A DNA stretch of 64,000 bases from Desulfuromonadales bacterium (GCA_013349405.1 DUZS01000010.1:33390-97389); one strand, 5' to 3'. Positions 1 through 9,539 are shown, counted from the stretch's first letter. The notes: generated from the letters alone by a model not told the origin. Translations and numbers: made by a program.

Positions 1-223
1 CTTCATCATGCTCTTTAATCTTTTCCAGGACATCGATTCCGCTAATACCCGGCAGCTGAATATCAAGCAGAACCAGGTCCGGCTGTTCCTCACGGACAAG
101 ACGCAATGCGTCTTCGCCGGCTCCTGCCGAGATAACCTCGTACCCTTGCTTTTTAAGATTTTGCTCAAGTGACCAACGAATGAGATGCTCGTCATCAACG
201 ACCAATAGTTTATTTTGTTTCAA
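1..223 (-). CDS. Response regulator receiver domain, partial (C-terminus off window)
   Basis: Two-component response regulator cut by the left window edge; only about 74 residues of the receiver domain are present. It starts with LLVVDDEHLIRWSLEQNL; the paired acidic residues DDE and the phospho-acceptor in LVLLDIQLPG are visible. The RWSL segment after the acidic pair is typical of NtrC/AtoC-type sigma-54 regulators, so an AAA+ domain probably follows outside the window (inference). The start is TTG at 223, seven bases after a GAGG ribosome binding site. The start overlaps the stop of the kinase gene upstream (TTGA), so the two should be translationally coupled cognate partners. Confidence 0.9.
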   Translation of the reverse strand, partial: MKQNKLLVVDDEHLIRWSLEQNLKKQGYEVISAGAGEDALRLVREEQPDLVLLDIQLPGISGIDVLEKIKEHDE

Positions 224-1722
224 ATAGTTACCTCACTTACGTATGGTGATCCGGGGTGGCCGGATGGCAGTTCGATGGTAAAAGTTGTGCCGGTTGCTTC
301 ACTGCTGCGTACCTGGATATCGCCATTATGCAGCTTCACAAGCTTACTGCAGATGGGCAGTCCCAAACCGGTTCCTTGTGCTTTTGTTGTGTAAAATGGC
401 GTAAATATTTTTTCCAGAATCAAGGGTGGAATACCTTCCCCGGTATCTGAAATATCAACTCGCACATACTGAATGCCGTGCCGGAGCACTAATGATGAGA
501 CAATGCCAAGAACTCCGCCGGTCGTCATCGCCTGATACGCATTCAAAAAAATATTCAAAAACACCTGCTGCATCTGTTTCCCGTCGGCATACACCGGAGG
601 CAGATCAGGCTGCAGTTGGATTTTCCTTTCAACGTTGGCACCACTGCGATGCTGTGAAGCAAATTTAAGGGTTGTCGTCAAAATAGAGTTGATATCCACC
701 CAGGTTCGCTCAGGAAACGACGGTTTCCCAAAAAAGAGTAGATCATTCACCGTCTTGTCAAGCCTTTTAACCTGATCAACAACCTCCCCCAGAATGGCAC
801 CGCGTGGATCTTCGGCAGACATATCATCTTTTATAATGGTAACGGCAGCCGATATGCCGGCAAGTGGATTTTTTATTTCATGGGCAATGCCGGCGGCCAT
901 TTCACCTATCGATGCCAAACGATCAGCTCGCTCCAACTGCTCAAAATGCAGCTGCTCAAGCTCTTTTCGCGTGAGGTCAAGACGATCAACCATTGAGTTG
1001 AAACTCTCAATAACGTGGCCGATTTCATCTTTTCCTTCATAGGTTATACGAACGGCAAAATCTCCTTTTTCCACTTTCAGCATTGTGCCAATCAGATTGT
1101 CAAGCGGGTTTTTAACAAAGCGCAGAAGCATAAAGGATATGGCGATTGCTAAGAACAGAGTGATTGCGATTGACGAAATGACGAATATCCGCGAAGCATC
1201 AAGCATCTGCGCTTTAGTACTTTTCAAAGAATAATTAATATTGAGAACACCGATCACCCGTGCCTTACTGCCATGACAGGCATGGCAGGCGGCCTCATTA
1301 TAAATCGGCTTAACCATCGCCAGAACTTCACCATGAGGTGGCACAGTAAACATGCTATAGTTCTTCGGGCTCTGGTAAATTTTATAATTATCGGCGCTAA
1401 CAGTTCTGCCTACTTCACCCGGAATCGAGGACCGAAGTATAATCCCGTGCGGATGGAAAATCCTGACACCTACCAGCTGATTATGCTGACCGACCATCGA
1501 CAGAATTGCTCCGACATCCTGAACATTGCCAAGATGCATGGTGGTATAAATGCTGCTTTCCACCGTATGCAAAAGCAACTCGGTATTTTCGCGTGCCGTA
1601 TTAATCAACATATCCTGCTGATAACGGATATTAAATATCGTATAAATAAAAATACCTGCTACCAGCAGGGAAATTGTCGTAGCGATTACTCGCGTGATGA
1701 GACTACGGAACATACGAGGCAC
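220..1722 (-). CDS. Sensor histidine kinase with periplasmic heme c motif
   Basis: Membrane-bound sensor kinase of 500 residues. Visible order: N-terminal TM helix (about 12-32), periplasmic domain (about 35-175) containing CHACH at 146-150, second TM (about 178-202), HAMP (about 203-255), HisKA with phospho-acceptor H281 in IAHEIKNPLAG, then a HATPase domain with NAYQAM, DTGEGI and GTGLGL. CHACH matches the CxxCH consensus for covalent heme c, seen in a class of Geobacter-type redox-sensing kinases. Heme attachment is inferred, not shown. It is the last gene before the response regulator in a minus-strand run that begins at murI. Ligand and target genes are unknown. Confidence 0.93.
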   Translation of the reverse strand: MPRMFRSLITRVIATTISLLVAGIFIYTIFNIRYQQDMLINTARENTELLLHTVESSIYTTMHLGNVQDVGAILSMVGQHNQLVGVRIFHPHGIILRSSIPGEVGRTVSADNYKIYQSPKNYSMFTVPPHGEVLAMVKPIYNEAACHACHGSKARVIGVLNINYSLKSTKAQMLDASRIFVISSIAITLFLAIAISFMLLRFVKNPLDNLIGTMLKVEKGDFAVRITYEGKDEIGHVIESFNSMVDRLDLTRKELEQLHFEQLERADRLASIGEMAAGIAHEIKNPLAGISAAVTIIKDDMSAEDPRGAILGEVVDQVKRLDKTVNDLLFFGKPSFPERTWVDINSILTTTLKFASQHRSGANVERKIQLQPDLPPVYADGKQMQQVFLNIFLNAYQAMTTGGVLGIVSSLVLRHGIQYVRVDISDTGEGIPPLILEKIFTPFYTTKAQGTGLGLPICSKLVKLHNGDIQVRSSEATGTTFTIELPSGHPGSPYVSEVTI

Positions 1723-1754
1723 CCTTCGCAGCTGCCGGACAATGGAGAAAATAG

Positions 1755-2186
1755 CTACTTTTCACGATCATCTTTCGCTGACTTCGGCGGTAATTCAAAC
1801 AGGAGTGAAACAGCTCCTTTAAACGCAGTATCATGTGTAGATGTCGCTGAAAAAAGCTCCGCTACCGGATCTTTTTCCGGAGCTAATAGAGGAATTTCAT
1901 AATTTTTAATCAATTGGGCATTCAGTGAAAAGGCTCTTGCATCAAATTCACCCGCCTTCAGACGGCGCATCATCTCTTTATGCTGCTCTTTCATTAATTC
2001 TTCAACAACTATTTCCAACTTATCCATCTTCAAAATATCGGCATAGCTGGTTTTTTTTGAGCTGATAATCACACCGCCCCGATAGAGAAGCGTAATGATA
2101 TGCGGATTTGTGACACCACTGTCTTCCGTTTGAACGTGGAAAATTTCACCTTTGTACATTAAATTGTGGTTATAGCCAAGAACCAT
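1755..2186 (-). CDS. Conserved hypothetical protein
   Basis: Small soluble protein of 143 residues with no signal peptide or membrane segment. The N-terminal half holds a motif-like stretch, HVQTEDSGVTNPHIITLLY followed by SSKKTSYADI, which I recognise as a conserved hypothetical family of deltaproteobacteria of unknown function. The C-terminal part (about 95-143) is charged and less conserved-looking. It lies 9 bp after the GerMN gene and 32 bp before the sensor kinase on the same strand, so it is probably co-transcribed with them. No function can be assigned. Confidence 0.75.
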   Translation of the reverse strand: MVLGYNHNLMYKGEIFHVQTEDSGVTNPHIITLLYRGGVIISSKKTSYADILKMDKLEIVVEELMKEQHKEMMRRLKAGEFDARAFSLNAQLIKNYEIPLLAPEKDPVAELFSATSTHDTAFKGAVSLLFELPPKSAKDDREK

Positions 2187-2195
2187 TGAAATACC

Positions 2196-2777
2196 TTATT
2201 TTCCAGATACTACCGGCGAAGGGAGCTCAAGTGAGTAATCAGGGATCAAGGGGGCTGATATATCGAGATGGCGCAACATGCCGGCATAATTGCCATCAAC
2301 TTCTATCTTGACTTTTTGAATCTGCGGAAAATTGACTGCAGCAGTATTTACAACTGAATAGACTGCAAGCATTTCAGCGGAACTACCAGACGGCATGGCA
2401 TCGGAAAACAGGTTATTAAATCCGATCGTCGCTTCACCGCCTTCAATTCGCACCGAAGAAACTATTACTCCTTCCGGAACAGTTTCCTCAAGCTCACCAA
2501 TCGGACCATTCAGTAACTCGTCAAGGACATTCTTCAGGCAGGCAGTATCGTTGTCACATGGCTCAAGCTCCCGTGTTTCACGGGCCAGGTGGGTGCCATC
2601 TGCCGTGAAAAACAGGGTGACCGAGCGACTGTTTTCTCTGTTCGTCTGCGGCGGAGTAACCGGAACTTCTTGACTTGATCTATATTTCTGCCAAATCATG
2701 ATGCTGAAGAACAGGACAAAAACAATAAATGGTATCAGAAGATTAATGGTGACCTTTTTTCGACGGTGTAGCGGCAT
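2196..2777 (-). CDS. GerMN domain protein, membrane-anchored
   Basis: A 193-residue protein with a basic N-terminus, one TM segment (about 10-28, LLIPFIVFVLFF) and an exported GerMN-type domain (about 50-185). GerMN domains occur in spore germination protein GerM and in envelope lipoproteins of non-sporulating bacteria, where they are thought to act at the cell wall. The start overlaps the murI stop by one base (TGATG), implying coupled translation with peptidoglycan precursor synthesis. Exact role unknown. Confidence 0.8.
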   Translation of the reverse strand: MPLHRRKKVTINLLIPFIVFVLFFSIMIWQKYRSSQEVPVTPPQTNRENSRSVTLFFTADGTHLARETRELEPCDNDTACLKNVLDELLNGPIGELEETVPEGVIVSSVRIEGGEATIGFNNLFSDAMPSGSSAEMLAVYSVVNTAAVNFPQIQKVKIEVDGNYAGMLRHLDISAPLIPDYSLELPSPVVSGK

Positions 2778-3595
2778 CAGACCATCCCCGCTTCTTCATC
2801 AAGACTTACCTGAAAAACATCGCCAAGCTTTCCCCCGAGAAAACGATTGCCAATCCTGACAAAGCCGGCCGGAATATCAGTAACGAAGTAGCTATGATTA
2901 CCTTTCTCTGCCGATGGGCGGAGTAACCCTTTATTAGAAAGGATTGCAGACACTGTCCGGGCTGTTTCCTCAGCCGAGTCAACCAGCATGACATCAGACC
3001 CCACAACATCAGCTATCAGAGGCTTCAGGAGCGGATAGTGCGTACAACCGAGCACTAACGTATCAATGTGAGATTCTTTCAGCTCCTGGAGATACGTCTG
3101 CGCCGTCAGCCTCGCAACCTGATTATCGGTCCACCCCTCTTCAGCTAATGGCACAAACAGGGGGCAGGCGCGGGTAAGTACCTCAGCCGCCGGTTTCAGG
3201 CGCTTGATCGCCCGGGTATATGCGCTGCTGCGAATTGTAGCGGCAGTCCCGATAACACCGATTTTCCCGGAGCAGGTTACCTGGGTCGCCCGACGGGCAC
3301 CCGGCTCAATGACCCCAACCACCGGGATCGTCAACAATCGCTTGAGCGCAGGCAATGCAACGGCAGAGGCGGTATTGCAGGCCACAACGAGCAGCTTTAT
3401 ATCTCGCTTCATCAGAAAAGAGGCAATTTCGCAGGCGTATCGTGTTACTGTTTCAGGAGACTTGGTGCCATACGGAACACGAGCGGTATCACCAAAATAA
3501 AGCGTATCCTCTTGGGGAATAGAGTGCATAATCTCCCGCAGCACCGTTAATCCGCCTACTCCGGAGTCAAAAATACCGATTGATTTCCACGTCAC
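2777..3595 (-). CDS. murI: Glutamate racemase
   Basis: Converts L-glutamate to D-glutamate for peptidoglycan. The 272-residue length is typical. Visible family motifs are IGIFDSGVGGLTVLR at the N-terminus, VVACNTASA with catalytic C73, and LGCTHYPLL with catalytic C184. The start is GTG at 3595, preceded by GAGGTG with seven bases of spacing. It heads the minus-strand run murI, GerMN, conserved protein, histidine kinase, response regulator, and is divergent from glgC. Confidence 0.96.
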   Translation of the reverse strand: MTWKSIGIFDSGVGGLTVLREIMHSIPQEDTLYFGDTARVPYGTKSPETVTRYACEIASFLMKRDIKLLVVACNTASAVALPALKRLLTIPVVGVIEPGARRATQVTCSGKIGVIGTAATIRSSAYTRAIKRLKPAAEVLTRACPLFVPLAEEGWTDNQVARLTAQTYLQELKESHIDTLVLGCTHYPLLKPLIADVVGSDVMLVDSAEETARTVSAILSNKGLLRPSAEKGNHSYFVTDIPAGFVRIGNRFLGGKLGDVFQVSLDEEAGMV

Positions 3596-3758
3596 AGCGA
3601 CAACACCTCTCAGTCAAAATGCCTTATAAACGTTGCATATTAATCTTTATTGTATCATTCAGGCAAGCCATTTATTGTTGCCATTTATTGTTGCCGTCGC
3701 AGGTGCCATGTCTATCCGGGTGTCGGGGTTGTGCTGCAACCGTAAAATTTGTTGGTTT

Positions 3759-3785
3759 TTGACATATGGTTGTTTTTTATATATT
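3759..3785 (+). promoter_or_regulatory. Possible sigma-70 promoter of glgC
   Basis: TTGACA at 3759-3764 followed, after 15 bases, by TATATT at 3780-3785. The spacer is shorter than the usual 17, so the -10 assignment is uncertain. It lies about 60 bp upstream of the glgC start in the divergent murI-glgC gap. Confidence 0.35.
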
Positions 3786-3844
3786 CAATTACAGAGTAAT
3801 GCGTTAGAGTTACACCGTTTTAGTTTATTACTGAGGAGGTAGCT

Positions 3845-5086
3845 ATGTTTTCCGTAGACAATATCGGTAGAAACACAATTGCCATGGTTCTGGCAGGTGG
3901 CAAAGGGGAGCGTCTCAGTCCGCTGACATTACGTCGTGCCAAACCGGGAGTTTCTTTTGGTGGAAAATACAGAATAATCGATTTTGTATTAAGCAACCTG
4001 TTCAACTCCGGCATCAAAAAAGTTTATATTCTGACTCAGTACCGCGCATATTCTCTGAACAAACATATACGCGAATCGTGGGGTAAATGGACCGGGCTGG
4101 GAGAATTCTATGTGGCAATATCTCCCGAAACGAGCAGTGAAAGTGAAGAGTGGTTCAAAGGTACTGCTGACGCAATCCTTCAGTATCTGCGCTTTGTTGA
4201 ATCTTCGGATGCCGATTACGTCGCAATTTTCGGCGGGGACCATATTTACAAAATGGACATCACTCAAATGATTGCCGCACATCGCAAGAATCGTGCGGAT
4301 ATAACCATTGCCGCTCTGGAGGTGCCCGCAGAAGAAGCGACCAGATTTGGCGTTTTTTCAGTTGATGATGACGCCCGGGTAATTGCGTTTACTGAAAAAC
4401 CGGACGTACCGGAACCGATCCCCGGACGCGAGACCTGTTTTGCCTCAATGGGTAATTATATTTTTTCAACAAAAAAGTTGATTGACGTTCTGCTGGAGGG
4501 GAAAAAACATCATGAAGATCTCGATTTCGGCAAGCATGTCATCCCGATGATGCTGGAGAGTGGCGACCGGGTATTCGCCTACAACTTCAATGACAACCAT
4601 ATCGATGGCATGAAAGCCGAGGAACGCGGTTACTGGAAGGATGTCGGCACGCTTGACTCCTACTATGAAGCAAACATGGACCTCATTCACGTTTCACCGC
4701 AGCTTAATTTATACAACTACAAGTGGCCAATCCTGACTAATCAGGGTAACCTGCCGCCCGCGAAAACCGTATTTGACGACAGCGACCGTCGTGGCGTGAA
4801 TATTGATTCATACGTCTGTGCCGGCTGCATCACCAGCGGCAGCACCGTCAGGCGCTCCATCCTCGGTCCGCTCTGCAAGGTCAACAGCTACAGCCTTGTT
4901 GAAGATTCGATTCTGTTTGAAAACGTCACCGTCGGGCGGCATGTCAAGATCAAAAAAGCCATTATCGACAAGGGGGTGGTAGTCAGTGACGGCTCAACAA
5001 TCGGCTATGACACCAAAGCTGATCTGGCAAACGGATATACTATCACCGAGTCGGGCATAGTTGTTGTGCCGCGTAAAGATAAATAA
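3845..5086 (+). CDS. glgC: Glucose-1-phosphate adenylyltransferase
   Basis: Makes ADP-glucose from ATP and glucose-1-phosphate, the committed step of bacterial glycogen synthesis. The 413-residue length is normal. It shows the nucleotidyltransferase signature MVLAGGKGERLSPLT near residue 15, the FGGKYRIIDFVLSN stretch, FGGDHIYKMD, and a C-terminal left-handed beta-helix-like region (about 300-413). An excellent ribosome binding site, GAGGAGGT, precedes the ATG by four bases. It is monocistronic: a hairpin terminator follows and cobD converges on it. Confidence 0.96.
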   Translation: MFSVDNIGRNTIAMVLAGGKGERLSPLTLRRAKPGVSFGGKYRIIDFVLSNLFNSGIKKVYILTQYRAYSLNKHIRESWGKWTGLGEFYVAISPETSSESEEWFKGTADAILQYLRFVESSDADYVAIFGGDHIYKMDITQMIAAHRKNRADITIAALEVPAEEATRFGVFSVDDDARVIAFTEKPDVPEPIPGRETCFASMGNYIFSTKKLIDVLLEGKKHHEDLDFGKHVIPMMLESGDRVFAYNFNDNHIDGMKAEERGYWKDVGTLDSYYEANMDLIHVSPQLNLYNYKWPILTNQGNLPPAKTVFDDSDRRGVNIDSYVCAGCITSGSTVRRSILGPLCKVNSYSLVEDSILFENVTVGRHVKIKKAIIDKGVVVSDGSTIGYDTKADLANGYTITESGIVVVPRKDK

Positions 5087-5090
5087 TCCC

Positions 5091-5119
5091 ATAGGGGGCA
5101 CGGTTCACCGTGCCCCTAT
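5091..5119. terminator. Bidirectional hairpin terminator between glgC and cobD
   Basis: Arms 5091-5103 and 5108-5119 form a 12-bp stem (ATAGGGG...CACGG with one bulged G) around the loop TTCA, with TTT downstream. It sits between two convergent genes and overlaps the cobD stop codon, so it can serve both strands. Confidence 0.75.
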
Positions 5120-6192
5120 TTCAATATCCTGCCCAGATTTTCTATCAGCAGCGTATTCTCTTCATTAGTTCTAACTGCGATCCGGATAAATTTATCTGTC
5201 AGACCGGTAAAACTGGCACAATCACGGATAAGAATCCGCTGAGACAGCAATTTCTCTTTTATTTCTCCGGCGGTCTGGTTATTCGTAATTTCGAATAACA
5301 GATAATTTACTTGTGAAGGGTACATCTTCAGCTGCGGGAACCGGCCAAGGAGTTCATAGAGCCTGGTGCGCTCCTGTCGAATGTACTCAAGACTGTTACT
5401 GTTATGCAGCGAGTCCTGCAGAGCGGCCACTCCGGCAGACAATGCCGGAGTGTTGATTTTCCATGGTCCACCCATCGCGTTCAGGCGGTCAGCAAGTTGT
5501 CCATTACAGATGGCATATCCGAGTCGCAGGCCGGGAATTGCGAAATACTTTGTCATCGAACGAAGTATAATTGCCTTGTCACATCCAGCGATCATCCGCT
5601 TGGCTGAACCTTCCTCACAAAAATCCATGAACGCTTCATCAAGAACCAGGAAAACGCCTGCAGATTGGCAGAGACGAAACATCGCTCCAATCAGAGTCTC
5701 CGGATACAGTATCCCGGTAGGATTCCCGGGGTTGCAGAAAAAAAGTGCATCAACACCTCCCGCAAGTGCCTGCTCTAACAAACTAATATCAATAAAAAAA
5801 TTGTTTTCAGGGGTCAGGACAAAATGAACTGCTTCCCAACCATGCTGATTAAGCGCCCGAAGGTATTCGCTGAACGAAGGGGAAATAATCAGCGCTTTTT
5901 TCCCGGGCAGTATGGCAGGCAGATTATAGATCAGCTCAGTCGAACCGTTGGCAATCGTAAAATTATGTACAGGGAGCCCGTGATAGACTGCCAGTGCCTC
6001 TTTAAGCCCGGCATGACCAGCGTCAGGATAATGAACCAGAGTGTCGAGCGAATGTATCAGGGCAGTACGAACCAGAGGCGACATACCAAGTGGATTTATG
6101 CTGGCGGAAAAATCAATTAACTCTGCCGGGGGCACACCAAGTGCTCTGGCTACAGTGAAAATAGTACCGCCATGATCATACGAACTGGACAC
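5116..6192 (-). CDS. cobD: Threonine-phosphate decarboxylase (cobalamin side chain)
   Basis: PLP enzyme of the histidinol-phosphate aminotransferase fold, 358 residues. It shows YDHGGTIFTVAR and FSASINPLG at the N-terminus, CNPGNPTG, LDEAFMDF and the PLP lysine K215 in RSMTKYFAIPGLRLGY. The N-terminal HGG and SASINP features favour CobD, which makes 1-aminopropan-2-ol phosphate for the B12 nucleotide loop, over HisC. Position supports this: it is the last gene after cbiB and cobJ-cobQ on the same strand. Confidence 0.9.
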   Translation of the reverse strand: MSSSYDHGGTIFTVARALGVPPAELIDFSASINPLGMSPLVRTALIHSLDTLVHYPDAGHAGLKEALAVYHGLPVHNFTIANGSTELIYNLPAILPGKKALIISPSFSEYLRALNQHGWEAVHFVLTPENNFFIDISLLEQALAGGVDALFFCNPGNPTGILYPETLIGAMFRLCQSAGVFLVLDEAFMDFCEEGSAKRMIAGCDKAIILRSMTKYFAIPGLRLGYAICNGQLADRLNAMGGPWKINTPALSAGVAALQDSLHNSNSLEYIRQERTRLYELLGRFPQLKMYPSQVNYLLFEITNNQTAGEIKEKLLSQRILIRDCASFTGLTDKFIRIAVRTNEENTLLIENLGRILK

Positions 6193-6201
6193 AGAATCCT
6201 C

Positions 6202-7152
6202 TCATCTCAGACAGAAAGCTGACAACATACAGGCGGCAGCCATCAGTACAGTTGCTATGTACATAAGTTTGATCATACGGTGATACGCATGTTCATCAAG
6301 CGGGTTTTTCTGTTCGCCGATATACTCTTTCAAGGATGAGACTCCATGGTAGCTGGAGGCCCCTCCCAGCCTGACGCCCAAGGCCCCTGCAGCTGCTGCT
6401 TCAGGGTACCCGCTGTTGGGCGAAGGATGGTTGAGACGGTCGCGGAGCGTTATCCGTGCCGCACCCGATAGCGAACATCCGGCCAGCGGGGCAGCCGCAA
6501 TCAGCAAAAGCGCCGAGACGCGGGCAGGAATGAAGTTAAGCAGGTCATCCATCCGCGCCGAAGCCCACCCGAACCGGAGGTAGCGCTCGTTGCGATAGCC
6601 GACCATCGAATCAAGTGTGCTGACCGCCTTGTAGGCCATAGCGGTTACCGGGCCACCGATGGTCAGCCAGAAGAGCGGCGCGATGATACCATCGGAGGTA
6701 TTTTCGGCAACCGTCTCGATCACCGCTCGCCAGATCTCCGTTTCGTCAAGCTGATCGGTATCTCTGCCAACGATACAGGAAAGATAATGGCGAGCGGCAG
6801 GAAGGTCTCCCGCTTTCAGCGCAGAGGCAACGCAGGCGGATTCTTTGTGCAGGGAGCGGGCTGCGAGACAGGTATAAGAAAGAATAATGGCGGCAATCCA
6901 GCCTGCCAACGGCATCAGCAGAGTGAAGATTGTCAGAAGAACCCAGGATGTGCCAGCAGCAGCGATAACGACGACCAGCAGCAACACCACACCTGCCAGC
7001 CGTTCATTGAGCCAGTTCTGCCGCAAGCTCCGGTCCAGTATGCCGATCAGGTGACCGATAGCCACCACCGGATGCGGCAGCCCGTGCGGGTCTCCGATAA
7101 TCAGGTCGAGCAGCAGTGCCGGCAGGATTGTCAGCCAATCAGCTGTTATCAC
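6202..7152 (-). CDS. cbiB: Adenosylcobinamide-phosphate synthase, membrane protein
   Basis: CbiB attaches the aminopropanol (phosphate) arm to cobyric acid. Several hydrophobic segments are visible, with the family motifs LLLDLIIGDPHGLPHPV near the N-terminus and ENTSDGIIAPLFW in the middle. I chose the GTG at 7152 (VITADWLTILPALL), giving 316 residues, the usual CbiB size. An upstream in-frame ATG would add 80 hydrophilic residues that only translate the shifted frame of cobQ. The chosen start overlaps the cobQ stop by 14 bp, suggesting coupling. Confidence 0.9.
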   Translation of the reverse strand: MITADWLTILPALLLDLIIGDPHGLPHPVVAIGHLIGILDRSLRQNWLNERLAGVVLLLVVVIAAAGTSWVLLTIFTLLMPLAGWIAAIILSYTCLAARSLHKESACVASALKAGDLPAARHYLSCIVGRDTDQLDETEIWRAVIETVAENTSDGIIAPLFWLTIGGPVTAMAYKAVSTLDSMVGYRNERYLRFGWASARMDDLLNFIPARVSALLLIAAAPLAGCSLSGAARITLRDRLNHPSPNSGYPEAAAAGALGVRLGGASSYHGVSSLKEYIGEQKNPLDEHAYHRMIKLMYIATVLMAAACMLSAFCLR

Positions 7153-9475
7153 AGCCCAGCCCACAAATTGCCAGGAGACGTGGCAGGTCGAGATGTTTTT
7201 CAAACTGTTCCGCCAACTGGTCAAACGGGTCATAGCGCAGCTGTTTCGCTTCGCCTCGCCGCAATGGCAGCCCTTTTTCACGACGTATGCCGTCCAGATA
7301 CGTTTCCAAAAACAGGCCATTTTCGAAGAGGCCATGCAGATATGTACCAAAAATTCTGCCATCGCTGGATACGGCACCGTCTTCAACGGCAACCGATGAA
7401 GTGCCGCGCAGAAAAATACGTGAGAAGGGACGGATACCGGCGCCGAGTGTTGTCAGCCCCATATGGATTTCATACCCGGTAATGGCCCCGTTACAATCAG
7501 GGGCAACGAGCAGGCCGGCCTCGTCAAGATGTGCCTGCGCCTGATGAGTTTCTTTTTCAAGCATGAGGAGCGTTGTCGAAGGGAGCAGACCCAGTCCACT
7601 TGCCTCTGGCACAGACGATTCAACTCCATCTGGATCAAGGATCGTTGTGCCAAGCATTTGCAGACCGCCGCAAATGCCAATTATATGTCCTCTAAAGTCA
7701 CGGATTGTATCGTAAAAGCCTTTTTCACGGAGATTATTGAGATCCGCTATGGTTGATTTACTTCCCGGAATGATGAGGATATCAAGGCCTTCCAACTGAT
7801 CCGGCTCCTCAACATACCTGAGGAGAACATCCGGTTCACGCTGCAGCGGGTCAAAATCAGTAAAGTTGGAAATCCGCGGCAGTCTGATAACGCCGATATG
7901 TATTTTTTCCCGTCCGGCCGCACCGGCGACAACTGATGAGCGATGCCCGAGTACAACACTGTCCTCCTCCGGCAGGCGTATGTCGGTAAACCAGGGAAGC
8001 ACACCAAGCACCGGAATACCGGTACGCTGCTCTATAAAATCAATTCCAGGCGTAAGAATATCGATGGCACCACGGAATTTGTTTATTACAATACCTTTGA
8101 CATACGAGCGCTCCAATGGCTCCAGAAGTTCAATAGTACCGACAATCTGGGCAAAAACGCCACCCCGATCAATATCAGCCACCAGTATCACCGGACAGCG
8201 CGCCATTGCCGCGATTTTCAAGTTGGCAATATCATTTTTCTTCAGGTTAATCTCCGAGATACTCCCTGCTCCCTCAATGACAATAAAGTGATATGCCTGA
8301 CGAAGGCGCTCGAAGCTTTCCCGAACTTTTATGTAAGCGACCGGTTTGTAGGCGTCATATTCATGCACGGACATATTACCGACCGCCCTCCCCTGTACGA
8401 TAATCTGGCAACCGGTGTCCGAATTCGGTTTGAGCAGAACCGGGTTCATATCGGTATGAGGATTGATGTTACATGCCTGCGCCTGAACCGCCTGAGCACG
8501 GCCGATTTCGCCCCCTTCCGGGGTGACGAAGGAGTTAAGAGACATATTCTGGGATTTAAATGGGGCCACCGACAAGCCGCGCCTGACCAGACAGCGACAG
8601 AAAGCGGATGTTATAACTGATTTTCCGACGTCAGATGCAGTGCCGCAAAACATGACTGCTCCGGAGAGAAGCGCAGGGCCTTGTTCAGTGACCGGATCCC
8701 TCACTATTGCTCCAGAGCCATATTTTCCCGCATAGCCTCGCGGTGTCACAATACGGCCTTCTGCATCGACAAAACTGCTGGCGTTACCGATTAACACAAT
8801 ACTCGTCATGTCGATTTCGTGATCAAGCAATTGCCCGAGCGTGGTGATTACAACCGTCTGGTTTTCGCGACAGGCGTTACGCACGATCCCTGCCGGAGTG
8901 TCCGCAGGGCGACTGGCAAGAAAGATTCTTTGCGCTTCTTCTATCTGAGTTCTCCGGCTTTTACTGCGCGGATTATAGATGGCGACAACAAAATCCGCAC
9001 GGGCGGCAGCCTCCAGACGGACTTTGATCAAATCCCATGGAGTCAATAAATCCGATAACGAAATCACTGAAAAATCGTGCATCAGAGGAGCGCCAAGCAG
9101 TGCTGCGGCGGCTTGCACAGCAGAAATTCCGGGTATTATCCGAATATCAATATGAGGCTCGTCCGGCTTTTCTCTACTGTCCGCTTCCACCAGTTCAAGC
9201 ACCAGACCGGCCATGCCGTATATCCCGGAATCACCGCCCGACACAAGGGCAACAGACTCTCCGGAACACGCCAGCCGAATCGCTTCACGGCAGCGCTGCA
9301 CTTCCTGCATCATTCCGGTGGAAAGAACCTGTTTCCCCTCCAGAAGCGGACGCACCAGATCAACGTAACTGTCATAGCCGATGATAACGTCGGAATCTGC
9401 GATAGCGAGCCTGGCGGCTTCCGTCAGGTGGGAGATTGCCCCCGGTCCGGTACCGACAATGTATAATGGAGCCAT
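7139..9475 (-). CDS. cobJ-cobQ: Fused precorrin-3B C17-methyltransferase and cobyric acid synthase
   Basis: One uninterrupted 778-residue frame with two cobalamin enzymes. Residues about 1-245 are a CobJ/CbiH-type SAM methyltransferase (LYIVGTGPGAISHLT, VSGGDSGIYGMA). Residues about 272-778 are CobQ: an ATP-binding domain (FCGTASDVGKSVITSAF, KSQNMSLNSFVT) and a C-terminal class I glutamine amidotransferase domain with the nucleophile in GICGGLQMLG. CobJ acts early (ring contraction) and CobQ late (amidation of the side chains), so the fusion joins non-consecutive steps. It is first in the operon, before cbiB and cobD, behind a probable cobalamin riboswitch. Confidence 0.93.
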   Translation of the reverse strand: MAPLYIVGTGPGAISHLTEAARLAIADSDVIIGYDSYVDLVRPLLEGKQVLSTGMMQEVQRCREAIRLACSGESVALVSGGDSGIYGMAGLVLELVEADSREKPDEPHIDIRIIPGISAVQAAAALLGAPLMHDFSVISLSDLLTPWDLIKVRLEAAARADFVVAIYNPRSKSRRTQIEEAQRIFLASRPADTPAGIVRNACRENQTVVITTLGQLLDHEIDMTSIVLIGNASSFVDAEGRIVTPRGYAGKYGSGAIVRDPVTEQGPALLSGAVMFCGTASDVGKSVITSAFCRCLVRRGLSVAPFKSQNMSLNSFVTPEGGEIGRAQAVQAQACNINPHTDMNPVLLKPNSDTGCQIIVQGRAVGNMSVHEYDAYKPVAYIKVRESFERLRQAYHFIVIEGAGSISEINLKKNDIANLKIAAMARCPVILVADIDRGGVFAQIVGTIELLEPLERSYVKGIVINKFRGAIDILTPGIDFIEQRTGIPVLGVLPWFTDIRLPEEDSVVLGHRSSVVAGAAGREKIHIGVIRLPRISNFTDFDPLQREPDVLLRYVEEPDQLEGLDILIIPGSKSTIADLNNLREKGFYDTIRDFRGHIIGICGGLQMLGTTILDPDGVESSVPEASGLGLLPSTTLLMLEKETHQAQAHLDEAGLLVAPDCNGAITGYEIHMGLTTLGAGIRPFSRIFLRGTSSVAVEDGAVSSDGRIFGTYLHGLFENGLFLETYLDGIRREKGLPLRRGEAKQLRYDPFDQLAEQFEKHLDLPRLLAICGLGCDNS

Positions 9476-9539
9476 GAAATTCCTTATAAGAGCAACAGCG
9501 TTTTCGAGCGGTGAAGGATTCTACACGTCAGCACGTGGA

